Origin: Phyllobacterium sp. YR531
GTDB taxonomy: Bacteria; Pseudomonadota; Alphaproteobacteria; Rhizobiales; Rhizobiaceae
Direction: 5' to 3'
Length of the DNA: 64,000 bases
NCBI RefSeq assembly: GCF_000282595.1
Contig: NZ_AKIZ01000001.1
Location: forward strand, 82,773 to 146,772
The notes under the pieces: generated by a model
Told to the model about the DNA's origin: nothing
Databases searched by the model: none
The model's input: the letters and a program-made list of their open reading frames with translations, nothing else
Program-made: the position numbers and the translations under genes
Part shown: positions 61,253-64,000 of the stretch, one piece after another
Layout of the letters: each line of letters opens with the position of its first letter
How positions within the stretch are numbered: position 1 is the first letter of the stretch

Positions 61253-62992
61253 ATGGAACTGAAGTTTGTCGATCCGCGCGCACTGAAGAAAAACCCCGAC
61301 AAGGCGCGGCGCTCGAAGTCCAGCCCGCAGGCGGACGCGTTGCTCTTGGCAACGATCCGCGCCGTCGGCATCGTGCAGCCGCCCGTCGTGACTCCGGCAA
61401 CGGAGGGCGGCAATGGATATATTATCGATGCCGGTCATCGGCGGGTGAAACAGGCGATCGCCGCCGGCCTGGAAGAAATCGCTGTCTTGCTCATCGACCG
61501 CGCCGAGGATGGCGGGGTGATGCGCTCGCTGGCCGAGACGCTGGCACATGAGCAGCTCAATCCCGTCGATCAGTGGCGGGCGATCGAACGTTTGGTCGCG
61601 CTCGGCTGGACCGAGGAAGCAATCGCTGTCGCTCTGGCTCTGCCTGTGCGTCAGATTAGGAAGCTGCGCCTGCTCGCAAATGTCCTGCCAGCCATGCTCG
61701 ACCAGATGGCCAGGGGCGACATGCCCAATGAGAGCCAGCTGCGCACGGTCGCCTCCGCCTCGCTGGAAGAACAAAAGGAAGTCTGGAAGAAGCACAAGCC
61801 CTCCAAGGCCGATCCCCAGGTTTCGTGGTGGAGCGTGGCGCAGGGCCTGCAGAAGACCCGAATGTATGCCCGTGACGCGAGCTTCGGAGACGATCTGGCG
61901 CAGGCCTATGGCATTGCGTGGGTCGAGGACCTGTTCGCGCCAGCAGATGAAGACAGCCGCTATACGACGAATGTGGAAGCTTTTCTGGGCGCACAGCAGG
62001 AATGGATGGCGAACCACTTGCCGAAGCGTGGCGTAATCGTCGAGGCAGGGCAGTGGGGCGAACCGAAGCTGCCGCCCAAGGCCGAACGCATCTATGGCAA
62101 GCCGGGCAAGTCCGATCAGACTGCCATGTATCTCGACCGCGACGGAAAGGTACAGTCCGTTGCCTATCGCATGCCCGAGGCGAAGAAGGCGAAGGGCAAG
62201 CAGGGCCAGCAGCCAGTGGTCGAGGGTGACGATACTGCGGTCACGGTGAACACGCGGCCGGATGTCACCCGCAAGGGCATGGAGATGATCGGCGACCTGC
62301 GCACAGATGCGCTGCACGAGGCGCTGTCGCGAGCACCGATCGAGGACGACACGCTGATGGCGTTGTTGGTCCTCGCGTTCGCCGGACAGAACGTGACAGT
62401 GGCGTCCGGCACACGCGACATCTCGTACTACGGAGCGGCCAGCCTTGGCGAACATGCGGCTTGCTTGTTCGACCAGGACGGCAAGCTCGAAGTCGACATG
62501 GACACGCTTCGAGTCTCTGTGCGTTCGCTCCTGATCGACGTCCTGTCATGCAGGGAAAACCGTTCGGACAGTGGCGTTGTCTCCCGTGTGGCTGGCGATG
62601 TGATCGGCGCGGATAGCTTTCTGCCCAACATGGGCACAGAGGATTTCCTCTCGTGCCTGTCGCGACCGGCATTGGAAGCGTCGTGTACGGATACATCGGT
62701 CCTGCCCCGGCAGAAGGTCAAGGACACCCGTGCGGCCTTGGTCGAGCACTTCAAGGAGGGCCGCTTCGTTCATTCGTTGGCGCTGTTCACCCCCGACCCG
62801 GCAAAGCTTGGCTCGTGGCTGAAGAAGAACGAGCGCGTCGAGCAGCCCGAAGACGACGGCACGCAGGAGGATCAGGAAGAGCTCGATGGCGATGCGATCG
62901 TCGAGCCCGCACACGATTACGTTGATGAAGATCCGGCTGCGCAGGACGAAGACCTCACCGACGAGCATGCCTACAAAGTGGCTGCCGAGTAG
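61253..62992 (+). CDS. ParB/RepB/Spo0J-family nuclease-like protein
   Basis: A 579-residue protein with an N-terminal ParB domain: 'IIDAGHRRVKQAIAAGLEEI' (the CTP/phosphate motif GxxRxxA type) and 'ETLAHEQLNPVDQWRAIERL' next to an HTH ('GWTEEAIAVALALPVRQIRK'). The long C-terminal part (about 200-579) is not ParB-like and ends in a very acidic tail. Chromosomal-type ParB is about 300 residues, so this is the large rhizobial plasmid form of unknown job. No parA is present, so a role other than partition is likely. AAGGAGC precedes the ATG. Confidence 0.85.
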   Translation: MELKFVDPRALKKNPDKARRSKSSPQADALLLATIRAVGIVQPPVVTPATEGGNGYIIDAGHRRVKQAIAAGLEEIAVLLIDRAEDGGVMRSLAETLAHEQLNPVDQWRAIERLVALGWTEEAIAVALALPVRQIRKLRLLANVLPAMLDQMARGDMPNESQLRTVASASLEEQKEVWKKHKPSKADPQVSWWSVAQGLQKTRMYARDASFGDDLAQAYGIAWVEDLFAPADEDSRYTTNVEAFLGAQQEWMANHLPKRGVIVEAGQWGEPKLPPKAERIYGKPGKSDQTAMYLDRDGKVQSVAYRMPEAKKAKGKQGQQPVVEGDDTAVTVNTRPDVTRKGMEMIGDLRTDALHEALSRAPIEDDTLMALLVLAFAGQNVTVASGTRDISYYGAASLGEHAACLFDQDGKLEVDMDTLRVSVRSLLIDVLSCRENRSDSGVVSRVAGDVIGADSFLPNMGTEDFLSCLSRPALEASCTDTSVLPRQKVKDTRAALVEHFKEGRFVHSLALFTPDPAKLGSWLKKNERVEQPEDDGTQEDQEELDGDAIVEPAHDYVDEDPAAQDEDLTDEHAYKVAAE

Positions 62993-63024
62993 GCAACCCC
63001 TCTTTTCCTCTGAATGATCATTCT

Positions 63025-63047
63025 GCCGCCGGCACATCACCGGCGGC
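63025..63047 (+). terminator. Terminator-like hairpin after the parB-like gene
   Basis: GCCGCCGG and CCGGCGGC form a perfect 8-bp GC stem with a 7-base loop, 33 bases after the stop, followed by GGTTCTGTTT. It suits a Rho-independent terminator with an imperfect T run. Confidence 0.65.
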
Positions 63048-63082
63048 GGTTCTGTTTCCACCATGACACCACGGAGAAAACC

Positions 63083-63559
63083 ATGTCCGCTCAATTGATC
63101 TATGACCTTGTCCCACTCGCTTCCATCGTGACTTATTCTGACGGATCTCCACGCCCGCCGGAGCGGCACGTCAAGAAGCTCGCCGCTTGGGAAAATCGCA
63201 ACAGCTGCGGCCGCTTGATCCGCAAGCGGGACGAAGTCCGCGTCGGCAACACGACGCTGGCTGCCTCGATTACGCTGCACAAGGGCGACTATGGCAGCCA
63301 GGGGACCATTGTCCTGCGCGTCCATCAGACCTTTTCCGTTAACAGCGACCTGACGTTCGCGGTCAAGGAGCGGCCCGCTATCGGCGAGATCCTCGTGCTC
63401 GATCGCGTCGGCGACGGCGCCGAGCTTGTTCATCTTGCCACCAACCGCGCGGCCGCTGAGGAATGGCTCACGTGCCACGGCTATCCGAACGCCGTGCTGC
63501 AGGAAATCACGGCTGACGCGGTAGGGGCGGACATTGTAGAAGGGAGGACGGCGGCATGA
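63083..63559 (+). CDS. Hypothetical protein of the plasmid/ICE block
   Basis: A 158-residue protein I do not recognise. Seen: a central beta-rich part ('TTLAASITLHKGDYGSQGTI') and an acidic C-terminal half. Start 63083 follows GGAGAAAACC. Its stop overlaps the next small gene (ATGA), so the two are coupled. No function is offered. Confidence 0.65.
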   Translation: MSAQLIYDLVPLASIVTYSDGSPRPPERHVKKLAAWENRNSCGRLIRKRDEVRVGNTTLAASITLHKGDYGSQGTIVLRVHQTFSVNSDLTFAVKERPAIGEILVLDRVGDGAELVHLATNRAAAEEWLTCHGYPNAVLQEITADAVGADIVEGRTAA

Positions 63560-63977
63560 GTACGCTCACCCCTGATAACCATGCCATCGCCACCCCCCCC
63601 CAAAGATATGGCGGGCCGTCCAGCTTTTCTGCCTGGCGTGTGAGGGCGGCGTGATGTTAGCTCAAGATCGCCCCGCACAGCTCTTCCGCATGGAGGAAGC
63701 TCGCCGGCAAACGCAGCGCCAGCTTGACATGATAAATAGGCACATCACTCGGCGCATGACGGCGTTGGTACCGCAGCTTGGCCAAAAGCAGTGCGGATAT
63801 CGACGTGGAAAGGCCCCTGATCCCGGCGCATTCCTCGAACGGTATCGCGCTAACCTCGCTGCCGTTACCGCCGAGCGCCAGCCGGAGATCGACGCCTTGT
63901 CGCGTAAACTGGCGCGGCAGGAAAGCGCCATCGCGATATTGTGGGAGCGGCTTCAATCGGAGACGCTCTGTGGGTGA
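63556..63977 (+). pseudogene. Small hypothetical protein, apparently frameshifted at a nine-C run
   Basis: From ATG 63556 the frame reads 32 codons and ends at 63654 (TGA). If the run of nine C (63593-63601) had one more C, or two fewer, the frame would continue as 'PKIWRAVQLFCLACEGGV' directly into the open frame 63651-63977 (with 'RMEEARRQTQRQLDMINRHI'), giving one protein of about 140 residues. The joined product looks more natural than the two pieces. It may be a real mutation, a sequencing error in a homopolymer, or a slippage switch. The family is unknown. Confidence 0.55.
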
Positions 63978-64000
63978 TCGGAGGAAGTGGCGGCCGCCAG

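Noticed and set aside
63025..63047. Hairpin after the parB-like gene as a parS site
   Set aside because: The stem is pure GC, directly after a stop and followed by a T-rich stretch; it looks like a terminator and not like the usual AT-containing parS palindrome.

Overview
The window looks like accessory DNA (large plasmid, chromid or integrative element) of an alphaproteobacterium, most likely of the order Hyphomicrobiales/Rhizobiales. This rests on recognition from sequence, not on database searches. The signs are dense operons with ATGA/TGATG overlaps, TRAP and FecCD-type transport genes, and at the right end a gene set typical of rhizobial plasmids and islands (TOPRIM protein, DUF1419- and DUF3085-like proteins, a giant methylase-helicase, a RES-Xre toxin-antitoxin pair and a ParB-like protein). 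IS remnants and truncated genes separate the functional blocks, so the region is a mosaic. There is no rRNA, tRNA or CRISPR array that I can recognise.

Layout. (1) 1-5152: carbohydrate catabolism and uptake on the + strand: the end of an SDR, a two-subunit transketolase, a complete DctP-Q-M TRAP transporter, and a sugar ABC ATPase cut off inside its Walker A motif. (2) 5477-8984: a tightly overlapped minus-strand operon encoding a small membrane protein, a companion sharing its GD-I-x-GRDK motif, a middle component, a Rad50-like ATPase with a zinc ribbon, and a DCL/DUF3223 protein. It resembles the ABC three-component (ABC-3C) conflict systems and is the best candidate for a little-described system here. 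(3) 9158-12065: Fic-like and cold-shock gene remnants, an IS5/IS427-type element, an ornithine cyclodeaminase-family gene with a divergent Lrp regulator, and an IS3 remnant. (4) 12514-33320: a secreted lipase, then an aromatic-compound module: two P450s, two [2Fe-2S] ferredoxins, one ferredoxin reductase, an outer-membrane channel of the phenol-degradation family, LigJ- and LigK-like lower-pathway enzymes, a LigM-like tetrahydrofolate-dependent O-demethylase, and PurU and MetF homologues to clear the C1 unit (folD is a pseudogene). A TetR regulator has a palindromic candidate operator.

(5) 34117-51698: a complete siderophore locus. Nine + strand genes match the staphyloferrin B operon sbnA-I of Staphylococcus aureus in order: 2,3-diaminopropionate synthesis (A, B), three IucA/IucC-type synthetases (C, E, F), MFS exporter (D), citrate synthase of the HpcH family (G), PLP decarboxylase (H) and a short ParB/Srx-fold SbnI-like protein. 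They converge on, and overlap by 29 bp, a minus-strand uptake operon of nitroreductase, TonB receptor, ATPase, Tat-type binding protein and fused permease. Together they should make, export and re-import a citrate-Dap-ketoglutarate siderophore. (6) 51771-64000: a pentapeptide-repeat remnant followed by the plasmid/ICE maintenance block, ending in an apparent frameshift at a run of nine C.
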